A DNA stretch of 64,000 nt from Oscillospiraceae bacterium (GTDB taxonomy: Bacteria; Bacillota; Clostridia; Oscillospirales; Oscillospiraceae), in the NCBI GenBank assembly GCA_022792945.1, contig JAAWBZ010000077.1, positions 1 through 64,000 on the forward strand, written 5' to 3'. This document shows positions 1-8,137 of the stretch, piece after piece. Both the position numbers and the translations under genes were made by a program. Below the pieces are notes generated by a model, which was not told the DNA's origin, did no database searches, and was given only the letters and a program-made list of their open reading frames with translations. Position 1 is the first letter of the stretch. The number at the start of each line of letters is the position of its first letter.

Positions 1-270
1 AACCTCAAAAAGCTGGCCAGATGGAAAGCCAGACAATATCCCCAGCTCTTTCGCCCACCATATTTTGCCCCTGTTTTTATTTCCCTGCTTTTGCGGTCTG
101 CCTGGAAATTTCCAGGCAGACCTCTTTTCGACAGGCTGAAACGACCGGCCCATGGGCCGGTCGTTTTTTCGTTTCAATTTTCAAGCAGCTTGACAGCCGT
201 CGCTGAGGCCAGCAAGTACAAAAGGACCCCCGCAGACCTCTCCAGGGGCCACAGTGTACCTCCTCTTTAG
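1..270 (+). CDS. Partial ORF at left edge, possible C-terminal tail of an IS1182-like transposase
   Basis: The first reading frame is open from base 1 to a TAG at 268-270 (89 codons) and starts NLKKLARWK. That resembles the basic tail that ends several IS1182/IS4-type transposases, but this is recalled pattern similarity only. The rest of the frame is low in recognisable features and contains two perfect hairpins (95-122 and 140-165), so the true coding end may lie earlier. The remainder of the gene would be outside the window. It could equally be a chance open frame in GC-rich DNA. Confidence 0.3.
   Translation, partial: NLKKLARWKARQYPQLFRPPYFAPVFISLLLRSAWKFPGRPLFDRLKRPAHGPVVFSFQFSSSLTAVAEASKYKRTPADLSRGHSVPPL
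95..122. repeat. Perfect 12-bp inverted repeat
   Basis: GGTCTGCCTGGA and its exact reverse complement are separated by AATT. It lies 17 bases before a classical terminator hairpin. It may be part of the end of the upstream element or a tandem terminator. Confidence 0.55.
140..169 (+). terminator. Rho-independent terminator
   Basis: AACGACCGGCCCATGGGCCGGTCGTT is a perfect 26-base palindrome followed by a T run on the plus strand. It would end transcription entering from the left edge. Bases 171-343, between it and the end of the LTA-synthase-like gene, hold nothing else that I recognise. Confidence 0.8.
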
Positions 271-343
271 AGCCGATTTTTGTGCAAACCTCCCGGCCGG
301 CGCACCGTCACCGGGCTGCAATTATAATGAATTTCATACTCCT

Positions 344-2335
344 TTATTCTACATAGGTAAACTGATTGGACGACGAGAGCACCTCCCCATCCCGGGTGAC
401 CTGGGAGACCGACACCACGTCCAGATTCTCCAGCACCTCCCCGGGGAGCATCAGCGTCGTGGGGTTAATGCGGACCGTGCCGTTCTGCACATGACCGTTG
501 ATGGTGATCCGGCTGGCCTCAGTGAAATGCTTGCCGGTAACGTAAATCTCGTCGTGGAGATTGTCCGCCCACTGCACCGTGATGGGGAGCACGCCCATCT
601 GAAGTGCCGTAGGCTCAAAGGGCAGGTGTCCGTCGTATGCGTACTGCTGCCCGTAGAGAATGTCATATTCCAGCATCTCCAGGTCCTTCTGATAGGCGGC
701 GTTCCCCTGCCGCTCCTGGTGCAGGCGGTTCAGGACGCCCTCGTGGTATCCCAGCCGGTCCAGCACCTCTGAGAGCAGCTGATACGCCTCCAGATCCCCG
801 TCCTTCCGCTCCAGGCCGCAGTTGCTCCAGATCACATATTCGGTCTGCAGCAGCCCGCCCGCCGACAGCGCCTCCTGGGGGATGTCAAAATTCGGCAGAT
901 GGTCCCCGAAAGCCACCAGCACCGTCGGCTCAGACCGGGCCGAGAGCGCCCGGATCAGCTCGTCCAGGAAAGCGTCGGAGGCGTGGAGCTGATTGAGGTA
1001 GTATTCAAAGCCCGCCTTGGGCAGCACCGCCTCGTCCATGCCCCGGGCGGTGATGGTCTGGCCGGAGTCGATGACCTCCGTGGGGTACTTGCCGTGGGCC
1101 TGGACAGACACTGTGTAGACGAAGTCTGGTGCGTCGCTCTCGTCCAGGGCCAGGAGGATCTCCTCCGTCAGCACCGCGTCCTCCGCCCAGCCCAGGGCGT
1201 TGCGCGGCACGTGCTCCATGTACTCCACCGGCGTGAAGGTGTCAAAGCCCAAGTTTGCGTAAACCTGGTCGCGGTCGTAGAAGGTGCCCATGTGGTTGTG
1301 GATGGCGTGGGTGCGGTAGCCCGCGTTCCTGAGGATGTAGCCGTAGGACTCGCAGACATTGGACTGGAGGACCGTCTCGTAGGGATACTCCCCGGTGCCG
1401 AAGTAGTCCAGGCTCATGCCCGAGATGACCTCAAACTCGCTGTTGGCCGTCCCGCCGCCGAGGGAGGGCACCGTGAGAAAGCCCGAGGAGCACGCCCCCT
1501 TCAGCCGCGTGAACACCGGCACGGGATTCTCAGAATAGGTCACGCCCTGAAGGTAGTTGACGTCGAAAAAGGACTCCAGCTGGACCACCACAATGTTGGG
1601 CCGCTGGGGCTCCGCCGCCGCCGGCGGCGGCGACAGCTCCTCCACCACCAGGTCCACGTCCTGGGGCGAGTAATCCTCCGGCTCGCGGATGCCGCGGTCA
1701 AAGAGGCCCGTGGTGAAGCAGTAGACGAAGCCGTACTGATCGTAGGCGTCGGGGAGATTCTCCAGCTGCTTCGGTAGCAGCCCCGTGGCGGCGAACAGTG
1801 CGGTACTCCCCCACACAAACAGCGCCGCCGCCGCGCAGCCCATGCCGGCGCGCACATAGTCCACCTGCCGCTTGGGACTTCTGAGAAACGCCAGCACCAG
1901 AAGGCCCAGGGCCGCCAGCACAGCCAGGACCGCGAGGACCACCTCAAAGGGATTCAAATAAATGCTGAGAATGCTGAGCACGGAAAAGATCAGCTGAAAA
2001 TCCACCGCCGTCAGCGGCGTCACCCGGAAGCTCCCGAGCACGCAGTCCACGATGCCCAGGCCCAGCCAAACCAGGCTCACCAGCAGCACCGCGAACCGCC
2101 GCCGCCGCACCAGCCCCGTCAGGGACACCGTCAGCAGGACGATGCCCATGCCGTAGGCAAATTGCAGCGGCGCGTCCCAAAAGAACCGCACGCCGCCGGA
2201 CACCGACCGGCGGCAGAGGCTCTCCACCGCCAGCTGAAGAAAAAGCGTCAGGGCAAACGCCCCCGCCGCGGGATGGCGCTCAAAATAAGACGCCGCGGCG
2301 GACACCGCCCGCCGCAAGGCCCGAACCATCTGCAT
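344..2335 (-). CDS. LTA synthase-like membrane sulfatase-family phosphotransferase
   Basis: 663 aa. About six hydrophobic segments fill the first 190 residues. An extracytoplasmic alkaline-phosphatase/sulfatase domain follows from about residue 245. Family landmarks visible: VVQLESFFDV (metal-binding Glu), GGGTANSEFEV containing the expected Thr nucleophile, HNHMGTFYDRD, and AFGDHLP near the metal site. LtaS-family enzymes transfer glycerol-phosphate from phosphatidylglycerol to a polymer on the outer membrane face. The last 100 or so residues, after the sulfatase fold, form an extra beta-rich, Ig/IPT-like segment (IYVTGKHFTEASRITINGH) not found in classic LtaS. RBS GGAGGAATCGGC precedes ATG. 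A terminator separates it from the upstream reductase gene, so its promoter is unclear. Whether it makes true lipoteichoic acid or another phosphoglycerol polymer cannot be told. Confidence 0.85.
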   Translation of the reverse strand: MQMVRALRRAVSAAASYFERHPAAGAFALTLFLQLAVESLCRRSVSGGVRFFWDAPLQFAYGMGIVLLTVSLTGLVRRRRFAVLLVSLVWLGLGIVDCVLGSFRVTPLTAVDFQLIFSVLSILSIYLNPFEVVLAVLAVLAALGLLVLAFLRSPKRQVDYVRAGMGCAAAALFVWGSTALFAATGLLPKQLENLPDAYDQYGFVYCFTTGLFDRGIREPEDYSPQDVDLVVEELSPPPAAAEPQRPNIVVVQLESFFDVNYLQGVTYSENPVPVFTRLKGACSSGFLTVPSLGGGTANSEFEVISGMSLDYFGTGEYPYETVLQSNVCESYGYILRNAGYRTHAIHNHMGTFYDRDQVYANLGFDTFTPVEYMEHVPRNALGWAEDAVLTEEILLALDESDAPDFVYTVSVQAHGKYPTEVIDSGQTITARGMDEAVLPKAGFEYYLNQLHASDAFLDELIRALSARSEPTVLVAFGDHLPNFDIPQEALSAGGLLQTEYVIWSNCGLERKDGDLEAYQLLSEVLDRLGYHEGVLNRLHQERQGNAAYQKDLEMLEYDILYGQQYAYDGHLPFEPTALQMGVLPITVQWADNLHDEIYVTGKHFTEASRITINGHVQNGTVRINPTTLMLPGEVLENLDVVSVSQVTRDGEVLSSSNQFTYVE

Positions 2336-2349
2336 GCCGATTCCTCCAA

Positions 2350-2385
2350 AAGCCTCCGGTACGGTCCAAGCCGTACCGGAGGCTT
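2350..2385 (-). terminator. Terminator after the siroheme-reductase-like gene
   Basis: AAGCCTCCGGTACGG pairs with CCGTACCGGAGGCTT, and a TTTT run follows on the minus strand. It sits between the reductase stop and the start of the LTA-synthase-like gene. Confidence 0.8.
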
Positions 2386-2389
2386 GAAC

Positions 2390-3733
2390 TCAGCAGGTCG
2401 CGCCGCCCACCAGGTGCTTTTCGGCCTGCAAAATCTCATCCCTGCGCGCCAGCAGCGCGTCGTCCAGCAGCTGGGCCTCCACGTTCTCAAAGCCCAGGCG
2501 GTCGATGGTATCGGAGAAGCGCTCGCCGGTGATCCCCTGGTCGCGGAAGAGCAGCAGCGCCTTCTCCAGCACCGCCGTGACCGCCTCCGGCGAGGTGAAA
2601 ATGGTCCGCAGCGCCTGTCCCTGGGCCACGTGCTTGCCCCAGCGGCCGCCGATATACACTCGGTAGCCGTACCGCCCGTCCTCCAGGGCGTGGAAGGGGC
2701 AGCGGCCCACACAACGACCGCAGTGGTTGCAGGCGTCGGTGTCGATGACCAGCCTGCCGTCCCGGAGCTTCGCCGCGCCGATGGGGCAGTTTTTCTCCAC
2801 GGCGCATTTCTTACAGCCGCGGCAGGCGCCGGCATCAAACTGCGGCACCCGCTGGCCCACGACGCCGAAGTCGTTGAGGTCGGGCTTGACGCAGTTGTTG
2901 GGACAGCCGCCCACGGCGATCTTGAACTTGTGGGGCAGCAGCACATCGTGCCAGCCCTGGTAGAAAGTCTCGTGGAGCTGCCGGGACAGGGCGAAGGTGT
3001 CGCACAGGCCGTACTGGCAGGTGGTACCCTTGCAGCTGACCACCGGGCGAACCTTGCTGCCGGTACCGCCGGTCTCCAGGCCGGCCTGGGCGATGCAGGC
3101 GCGGAAGGACTCGATGTTCTCGTAGGGGATGCCCTGGACCTCCAGGGTGAGGCGGGTGGTCATGGCCACCTCGCCGGCGCCGAACTTCTCGGCCGCCTCG
3201 GCGATGGCACGGCCCTCGGCGGCGGAAATCTTGCCGTTGCGGGTGAGGATGCGGCCGTTGAATTTCCGCGTCCCCTTCTGCTGCAAAAAGCCCAGGCCCT
3301 TGACCCGCTTGATCTCGGCGGCGCTGATCGGCTCCTCCCCCGCCGGGCGGAGCTGCGCCTCCAGCACGTCGCAGGCCAGCTGCACCGCCGCGAAGCACCG
3401 CTGCTCCGGCACGGCATAGCGCGGCTTCACCTCCGCGCAGAGGACGCCGCCCAGGCGCGCCTCAAAGGCCGCCTTCAGCGCCGCGCATTCCTCCTTGAAG
3501 CCCTCTGTGGCGTGGGCGCGCGTGCCGATCCGGACCGCGCCCAACACGGCCACCGCCCCCGCCAGCGCGCCGCAGACGCTCCCGCAGCCGATGCCGCCGC
3601 CAAAGCCGCCGATGAGCTTCGCGTCCCGGTCCGTCAGGCCCAGGCCCAGCGCCTCGCCGGCCGCCAGGAATACGGATTCGGCGCAGTTGTAGTCCTGCTC
3701 CAGATAGTATTTCTTCGCATAGTCTCGGATCAT
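2390..3733 (-). CDS. C_GCAxxG_C_C domain fused to a siroheme/4Fe-4S (sulfite/nitrite reductase-like) protein
   Basis: 447 aa. Residues about 1-130 match the C_GCAxxG_C_C redox family (DYNCAESV and GGGIGCGSVCGALAGA). The rest is a small sulfite/nitrite-reductase-like module: a ferredoxin-like half, then siroheme/[4Fe-4S] ligand motifs VVSCKGTTCQYG and GGCPNNC. An inserted 2[4Fe-4S] ferredoxin follows (CRGCKKCAVEKNCP and CNHCGRCVGRCP). The first siroheme-cluster motif is CX4C rather than the usual CX5C. The start was set at the second Met of the ORF (MIRDYAKK) because AAAGGAG lies 8 bases upstream; the longer start overlaps that RBS. It is divergent from a CoA-disulfide reductase/rhodanese, suggesting sulfur or thiol redox work. 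The substrate is unknown. Confidence 0.8.
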   Translation of the reverse strand: MIRDYAKKYYLEQDYNCAESVFLAAGEALGLGLTDRDAKLIGGFGGGIGCGSVCGALAGAVAVLGAVRIGTRAHATEGFKEECAALKAAFEARLGGVLCAEVKPRYAVPEQRCFAAVQLACDVLEAQLRPAGEEPISAAEIKRVKGLGFLQQKGTRKFNGRILTRNGKISAAEGRAIAEAAEKFGAGEVAMTTRLTLEVQGIPYENIESFRACIAQAGLETGGTGSKVRPVVSCKGTTCQYGLCDTFALSRQLHETFYQGWHDVLLPHKFKIAVGGCPNNCVKPDLNDFGVVGQRVPQFDAGACRGCKKCAVEKNCPIGAAKLRDGRLVIDTDACNHCGRCVGRCPFHALEDGRYGYRVYIGGRWGKHVAQGQALRTIFTSPEAVTAVLEKALLLFRDQGITGERFSDTIDRLGFENVEAQLLDDALLARRDEILQAEKHLVGGATC

Positions 3734-3786
3734 ATGCAGTGCTCCTTTCAACTTCCCGCGGCAGCGCCGCCTTTTCTCTTTCTGCT

Positions 3787-3815
3787 ATTATAATTGCTGA
3801 ATTCCCACTTTTCAA
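3787..3815 (-). promoter_or_regulatory. Sigma-A promoter of the siroheme-reductase-like gene
   Basis: Read on the minus strand: TTGAAA, 17-bp spacer, TATAAT. It lies about 54 bp upstream of the chosen start. Confidence 0.7.
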
Positions 3816-3837
3816 TTGGAAATATGCAGTGTATAAT
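3809..3837 (+). promoter_or_regulatory. Candidate promoter of the CoA-disulfide reductase gene
   Basis: A perfect TATAAT at 3832-3837 lies 31 bp before the ATG. The -35 (TTTTCA) is weak. Its -35 overlaps the -35 of the divergent promoter, so the two genes probably compete for or share regulation. Confidence 0.5.
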
Positions 3838-3867
3838 AAAATATCAAAAAAACCGGAGGGATCAACC

Positions 3868-5553
3868 ATGAAAACCGTAATTATCGGCGGCGTGGCCGGC
3901 GGGGCCAGCGCCGCGGCGCGTCTGCGCCGGCTGGATGAGAAGGCTGAGATCGTGCTGCTGGAGCGGGGCGCGTACATCTCCTTCGCCAACTGCGGCCTGC
4001 CCTACTACGTGGGCGGGACCATCACCGAGCAGAGCGCCCTGACGCTCCAGACCCCCGAGAGCTTCCGCCGCCGCTTCGGCATCGACGTCCGCGTCCGCTC
4101 CGAGGTCCTCGCCATCGACCGCGCGGCCAGGACCGTTGCCGTCCGCAGCCTGGATGCCGGGCGGGAATACAGCGAGTCCTATGACAAGCTGATCCTGTCC
4201 ACCGGCGCGGAGCCGCTGGTGCCGCCCATCGAGGGCGCGGACCTGCCGGGTGTCTACACCCTGCGCACCATCCCTGACGCCCTGGCCCTCCGCGGGAAGG
4301 TAGAGGCCCTGGGGCCGGGCCGGCGGGCCGTCATTGTTGGCGGCGGCTACATCGGCGTGGAGATGGCCGAAAACCTGGTCCACGCCGGCCTGGAGACCAC
4401 CATTGTGGAGATGGCCGACCACCTGATCGCGCCGCTGGACTTCGATATGGCCGCTGACGTCCACCACTACGCCCAGAATATGGGCCTCCGCCTGCGGCTG
4501 GGCACGGCCGTCACCGGCATCCGCCGCCAGGGCGAGGGGCTGTGCGTCGCCACCTCCCAGGGCGAGCTGGAGGCCGATCTGGTGCTGCTCTCCGTGGGCG
4601 TCCGGCCCGAGAGCCGCCTGGCCAGAGAGGCGGGCCTCGCCTGCAACGCCCGGGGCGGCATCCAGGTGGACTGCCACATGCAGACCTCCGACCCGGACAT
4701 CTACGCCGTGGGCGACGCGGTGGAGACCACCGATTTTCTCACCGGCGATCCCGCCATGATCCCCCTGGCCGGCCCTGCCAACCGTCAGGGGCGCGTCGCC
4801 GCCGACAGCCTCTGCGGCATCGGGGCGGCCTACACCGGGACCCAGGGCTCGGCGGTGCTCAAGCTGTTCGACATGACCGTAGCCACCACCGGCCTCAACG
4901 AGCGCACGGCCAGGGCCCGCGGCATCGACTGCGACAAGGTGTTCGTCTACGCCGCCAACCACGCCGGCTACTACCCCGGCAGCACCATGCTCTCCCTGAA
5001 GGTCCTCTTTGAGCGGGCCACCGGCAAGCTCCTGGGGGCGCAGCTGGTGGGCAGCGAGGGCGTGGACAAGCGCTGCGACGTGCTGGCCACGGCCATCCGC
5101 TTCGGAGCCACCGGCGAGGACCTGACGCGGCTGGAGCTGTGCTACGCGCCGCCCTTTGGCTCGGCCAAGGACCCGGTGAACATGGCTGGCTTCATGATCG
5201 AGAACCTGCGCGGCGGCCTGGTCAAGCAGTTCCATTGGCACGACGTCAAGGACCTGCCCCGGGACGGCAGCGTGCAGCTGCTGGACGTCCGCACCCCCGC
5301 CGAAACCGCCCGTGGCATGATCGGCGGCTTCCGCAGCATCCCCCTGGACGACCTGCGCCAGCGCCTTTCGGAGCTGGACAGAAGCAAGCCCGTCTATGTC
5401 CACTGCCACAGCGGCCTGCGCAGCTACCTGGCCTGCAGGATTCTCACCGGCGAGGGCTTCGACTGCCACAACCTGGCCGGCGGCTACCGCCTCTATCACG
5501 CCGTCGTCGGCGAGGGTACGCCCCCGGAGCGCGCCATGCCCTGTAAGAAATAG
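3868..5553 (+). CDS. CoA-disulfide reductase-type FAD/NAD(P)-dependent oxidoreductase with C-terminal rhodanese domain
   Basis: 561 aa. The N-terminus has an FAD-binding dinucleotide motif (IIGGVAGGASAAARLR) and the single redox-active Cys of the CoADR family in FANCGLPYYVGG near residue 43. A second dinucleotide motif (VIVGGGYIGVEMAE) lies near residue 150. The C-terminal 90 residues are a rhodanese domain with the active-site loop VHCHSGLRS. CoADR-RHD enzymes reduce CoA disulfides, persulfides or polysulfide using NAD(P)H. The start was moved to MKTVIIGG because GGAGGGATCAACC lies directly before it; the 43 upstream codons in the ORF track are promoter and leader. The likely role is thiol or sulfane-sulfur homeostasis together with the divergent siroheme protein. 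Confidence 0.88.
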   Translation: MKTVIIGGVAGGASAAARLRRLDEKAEIVLLERGAYISFANCGLPYYVGGTITEQSALTLQTPESFRRRFGIDVRVRSEVLAIDRAARTVAVRSLDAGREYSESYDKLILSTGAEPLVPPIEGADLPGVYTLRTIPDALALRGKVEALGPGRRAVIVGGGYIGVEMAENLVHAGLETTIVEMADHLIAPLDFDMAADVHHYAQNMGLRLRLGTAVTGIRRQGEGLCVATSQGELEADLVLLSVGVRPESRLAREAGLACNARGGIQVDCHMQTSDPDIYAVGDAVETTDFLTGDPAMIPLAGPANRQGRVAADSLCGIGAAYTGTQGSAVLKLFDMTVATTGLNERTARARGIDCDKVFVYAANHAGYYPGSTMLSLKVLFERATGKLLGAQLVGSEGVDKRCDVLATAIRFGATGEDLTRLELCYAPPFGSAKDPVNMAGFMIENLRGGLVKQFHWHDVKDLPRDGSVQLLDVRTPAETARGMIGGFRSIPLDDLRQRLSELDRSKPVYVHCHSGLRSYLACRILTGEGFDCHNLAGGYRLYHAVVGEGTPPERAMPCKK

Positions 5554-5558
5554 CGCAA

Positions 5559-5585
5559 AAAGCCCCGGTTTTGACCGGGGCTTTT
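5559..5585. terminator. Bidirectional terminator
   Basis: AAAAGCCCCGG TTTTGA CCGGGGCTTTT serves the convergent CoADR (+) and recombinase (-) genes. It ends a few bases before the recombinase stop. Confidence 0.85.
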
Positions 5586-5588
5586 CGC

Positions 5589-6265
<677 letters not shown>

Positions 6266-6322
6266 TCTTTTTCCGCACAGTGCAAAAAATTTGTCCGCTG
6301 GCGAAAAACCAGCCCAGCAAAT

Positions 6323-6356
6323 CGGCGGCGCACAGGCCAAAGGCCCATGCGCCGCC
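6323..6356. repeat. Long GC-rich hairpin between abrB-like gene and recombinase
   Basis: GGCGGCGCA and TGCGCCGCC flank an inner GGCCAAAGGCC. No clear T run follows it on the minus strand, so it may be a weak terminator for the abrB-like gene or a repeat element. Confidence 0.5.
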
Positions 6357-6374
6357 ATTGTCAGTTTTTCTGCG

Positions 6375-6617
6375 TTACATCTTCTTCAGATTCCGGATGC
6401 ATCGGCTGCAAACGTTTTTCCCCAGATAGCTGGCTATGTCCCTGGCATCGCCGCAAAAAATGCAGGTAGGCTCGTACTTCTTCAGCACGATGTTCTGCCC
6501 ATCCACATAGATTTCTAGAGAGTCCCGCTCCACAATGTCCAACGTGCGCCGCAGCTCAATGGGCAGCACAATCCGCCCCAATTCGTCAACCTTCCTCACA
6601 ATACCCGTTGCTTTCAT
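6375..6617 (-). CDS. AbrB/SpoVT-type transition-state regulator with C-terminal CxxC pairs
   Basis: 80 aa. Residues 1-45 are an AbrB swapped-hairpin DNA-binding domain (TGIVRKVDELGRIVLPIELRR). The C-terminal 30 residues carry CIFCG and CSRC, a likely zinc-binding knuckle seen in many clostridial AbrB paralogues. It probably acts as a homodimer repressing or tuning stationary-phase and sporulation genes. RBS GGAGGAAGG lies 6 bases before ATG, and a strong sigma-A promoter lies upstream. Next to it, divergently, is the sporulation operon spmAB. The target genes are not shown by the sequence. Confidence 0.9.
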   Translation of the reverse strand: MKATGIVRKVDELGRIVLPIELRRTLDIVERDSLEIYVDGQNIVLKKYEPTCIFCGDARDIASYLGKNVCSRCIRNLKKM

Positions 6618-6664
6618 ACCATTCCTTCCTCCACCGGTCTCGTTGCTTGCATACTGACTGGTTT

Positions 6665-6694
6665 ATTGTACTGAACCGTGTCTATATTTGTCAA
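6665..6694 (-). promoter_or_regulatory. Sigma-A promoter of the AbrB-type regulator
   Basis: Minus strand TTGACA, 18 bp, TACAAT, about 50 bp upstream of the start codon. Confidence 0.7.
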
Positions 6695-6807
6695 TTCCCA
6701 AATTGTATCTTTTTAGTGGAAAAATTTACTATTTTATACCACATGCTTCCATAACGGAATAGCGGAGCGGACAGGCACATAGATTTTGAGGGAAAGGAAG
6801 TGACAAA

Positions 6808-7395
6808 ATGGCAATGTCCTGGATCTGGACGGGCATGGTGGCGGCGTCCATTCTGTTCTCGGTTGTGGGAGGATGCACCCGGGAGGTGTCGGCGGCGGCG
6901 CTGGAGGGCGCTGCGGCGGGGATCACGCTGTCACTGTCCCTGGCGGGGACACTGTGCCTGTGGAGCGCGCTGGTGAAGGTCATGGAACGGGGCGGCCTCA
7001 GCCGCGCCCTTTCCCGTCTCCTCTCTCCCCTGCTGCGCCGGCTCTATCCCGAGAGCAGCCGGGACGCGGCGGCTATGGAGGCCATCGCAGCCAACGTCTC
7101 GGCCAACCTTCTGGGGCTGGGCAACGCTGCTACACCCCTGGGCATCGCAGCGGTGCGGCGCATGCAGGCGCGCGCCGGCGGCGAGACAGCCAGTGACGAG
7201 ATGTGCCGCTTCATTGTCATGAACACCGCCTCCATCCAGCTGCTCCCCACTACCGTGGCCGCGGTGCGGGCCGCGGCGGGGGCCGGCGCGCCCTTTGACA
7301 TCCTGCCGGCGGTTTGGGTAACGTCGGTCTGCTCGGTGGCGGCGGGGCTCTGCGCGGCCTATGCCCTGGGGCGGGTCTGGAGGGACCGGCCATGA
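6808..7395 (+). CDS. spmA: Spore maturation protein SpmA
   Basis: 195 aa membrane protein of the nucleoside-recognition (Gate) family. Hydrophobic segments begin near residues 5, 38, 98 and 165. Conserved features include NVSANLLGLGNAATPLG and the NTASIQLLPTT stretch typical of SpmA. SpmA and SpmB together are needed for dehydration of the spore core in Bacillus and Clostridium; the transport substrate is unproven. RBS GGAAGTGACAAA precedes ATG. The stop overlaps the spmB start (ATGA), indicating translational coupling. No clear vegetative promoter was found in 6700-6807; a sporulation sigma is expected. Confidence 0.92.
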   Translation: MAMSWIWTGMVAASILFSVVGGCTREVSAAALEGAAAGITLSLSLAGTLCLWSALVKVMERGGLSRALSRLLSPLLRRLYPESSRDAAAMEAIAANVSANLLGLGNAATPLGIAAVRRMQARAGGETASDEMCRFIVMNTASIQLLPTTVAAVRAAAGAGAPFDILPAVWVTSVCSVAAGLCAAYALGRVWRDRP

Positions 7396-7901
7396 CGGAG
7401 CTGATGATCCCGCTGTTCATGGTCCTGGTGTCCCTGACGGCCCTGCGGCGGCGGCAGGACGTCTACGCGGCCCTGCTGGAGGGCGGTGCGGAGGGGCTGC
7501 GGATTCTCCTGTCCATCGTGCCGGCGCTGGTGCTGCTGCTGACGGCGGTACACATGCTGCGGGCCTCGGGGGCCATCAACGCCCTCTCGGCGCTGCTCTC
7601 GCCGCTGTTCCAGGCGCTGGGCATCCCGCCGGAGACGGCCCCCCTGGTGCTCATCCGCCCCATCAGCGGCAGCGCCGCCCTGGCCGTGGGCACCGACCTG
7701 ATCGCCGCTTACGGGGCGGACTCCCCCATCGGGCGCACTGCCGCCATCATGCTGGGCTCCACCGAGACCACCTTTTACACCATCAGCGTCTACTTCGGCG
7801 CCAGCGGCATCCGAAAGACCCGCTACGCCATTCCGGCGGCGCTGATCGCCGACCTGACGGGCTTTTTCGTCGCGTCCCTCACAGCAAAGCTCTTTTCCTG
7901 A
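7392..7901 (+). CDS. spmB: Spore maturation protein SpmB
   Basis: 169 aa, the partner of SpmA and also a Gate-domain membrane protein. Conserved region: RPISGSAALAVGTDLI followed by MLGSTETTFYTISVYFG, diagnostic for SpmB. The ORF track starts 26 codons early inside spmA; the start chosen here (MTELMIPL) overlaps the spmA stop by 4 bases. Expected to act with SpmA in the spore membrane during core dehydration and heat-resistance acquisition. Confidence 0.92.
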   Translation: MTELMIPLFMVLVSLTALRRRQDVYAALLEGGAEGLRILLSIVPALVLLLTAVHMLRASGAINALSALLSPLFQALGIPPETAPLVLIRPISGSAALAVGTDLIAAYGADSPIGRTAAIMLGSTETTFYTISVYFGASGIRKTRYAIPAALIADLTGFFVASLTAKLFS

Positions 7902-7906
7902 TACTG

Positions 7907-8048
7907 CCCTTCCATAGAAAACAGATATTTTCTTCTATGGAAGGGCCGCCGCCTATGGCGGCTCACATTTGCGCCGAGGCGCAAATGACGTCTCATAAAA
8001 CTTCAACGCGCCTGCGGCGCTAGAAAAAGTTGACAAGTCTACTTTTTC
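7907..8048. repeat. Array of five consecutive palindromes (candidate dispersed repeat)
   Basis: Non-coding segment between spmB and argS built from nested dyads. They are CCCTTCCATAGAA/TTCTATGGAAGGG (7907-7945), GCCGCC/GGCGGC (7945-7962), CATTTGCGCC/GGCGCAAATG (7966-7987), GCGCC/GGCGC (8008-8020) and GAAAAAGT/ACTTTTTC (8023-8048). The first may end spmAB transcription. The chain is far more structured than a single terminator and could be a MITE- or REP-type unit. Confidence 0.6.
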
Positions 8049-8073
8049 ATGCAGTTTAGTATGATGGAAAGTC

Positions 8074-8102
8074 TGTACATTTCTCTAAAAATTTGGTATG
8101 AT
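8074..8102 (+). promoter_or_regulatory. Candidate argS promoter
   Basis: TGTACA, 17 bp, TATGAT, 36 bp upstream of the argS ATG. Another -35-like TTGACA (8030-8035) lies inside the last palindrome but is poorly spaced. Confidence 0.45.
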
Positions 8103-8137
8103 AAGGGTGTATCCTAGATTGAAAGGAATCCTCCCTT

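Noticed and set aside
21-206. 61-aa plus-strand ORF at the left edge
   Set aside because: Runs through two hairpins including a terminator; no RBS or recognisable family.
2162-3793. 543-aa plus-strand ORF
   Set aside because: Shadow of the siroheme-reductase-like gene, which has clear motifs on the minus strand.
6729-6983. 84-aa minus-strand ORF overlapping the spmA start
   Set aside because: No RBS and antisense to spmA; no family resemblance.
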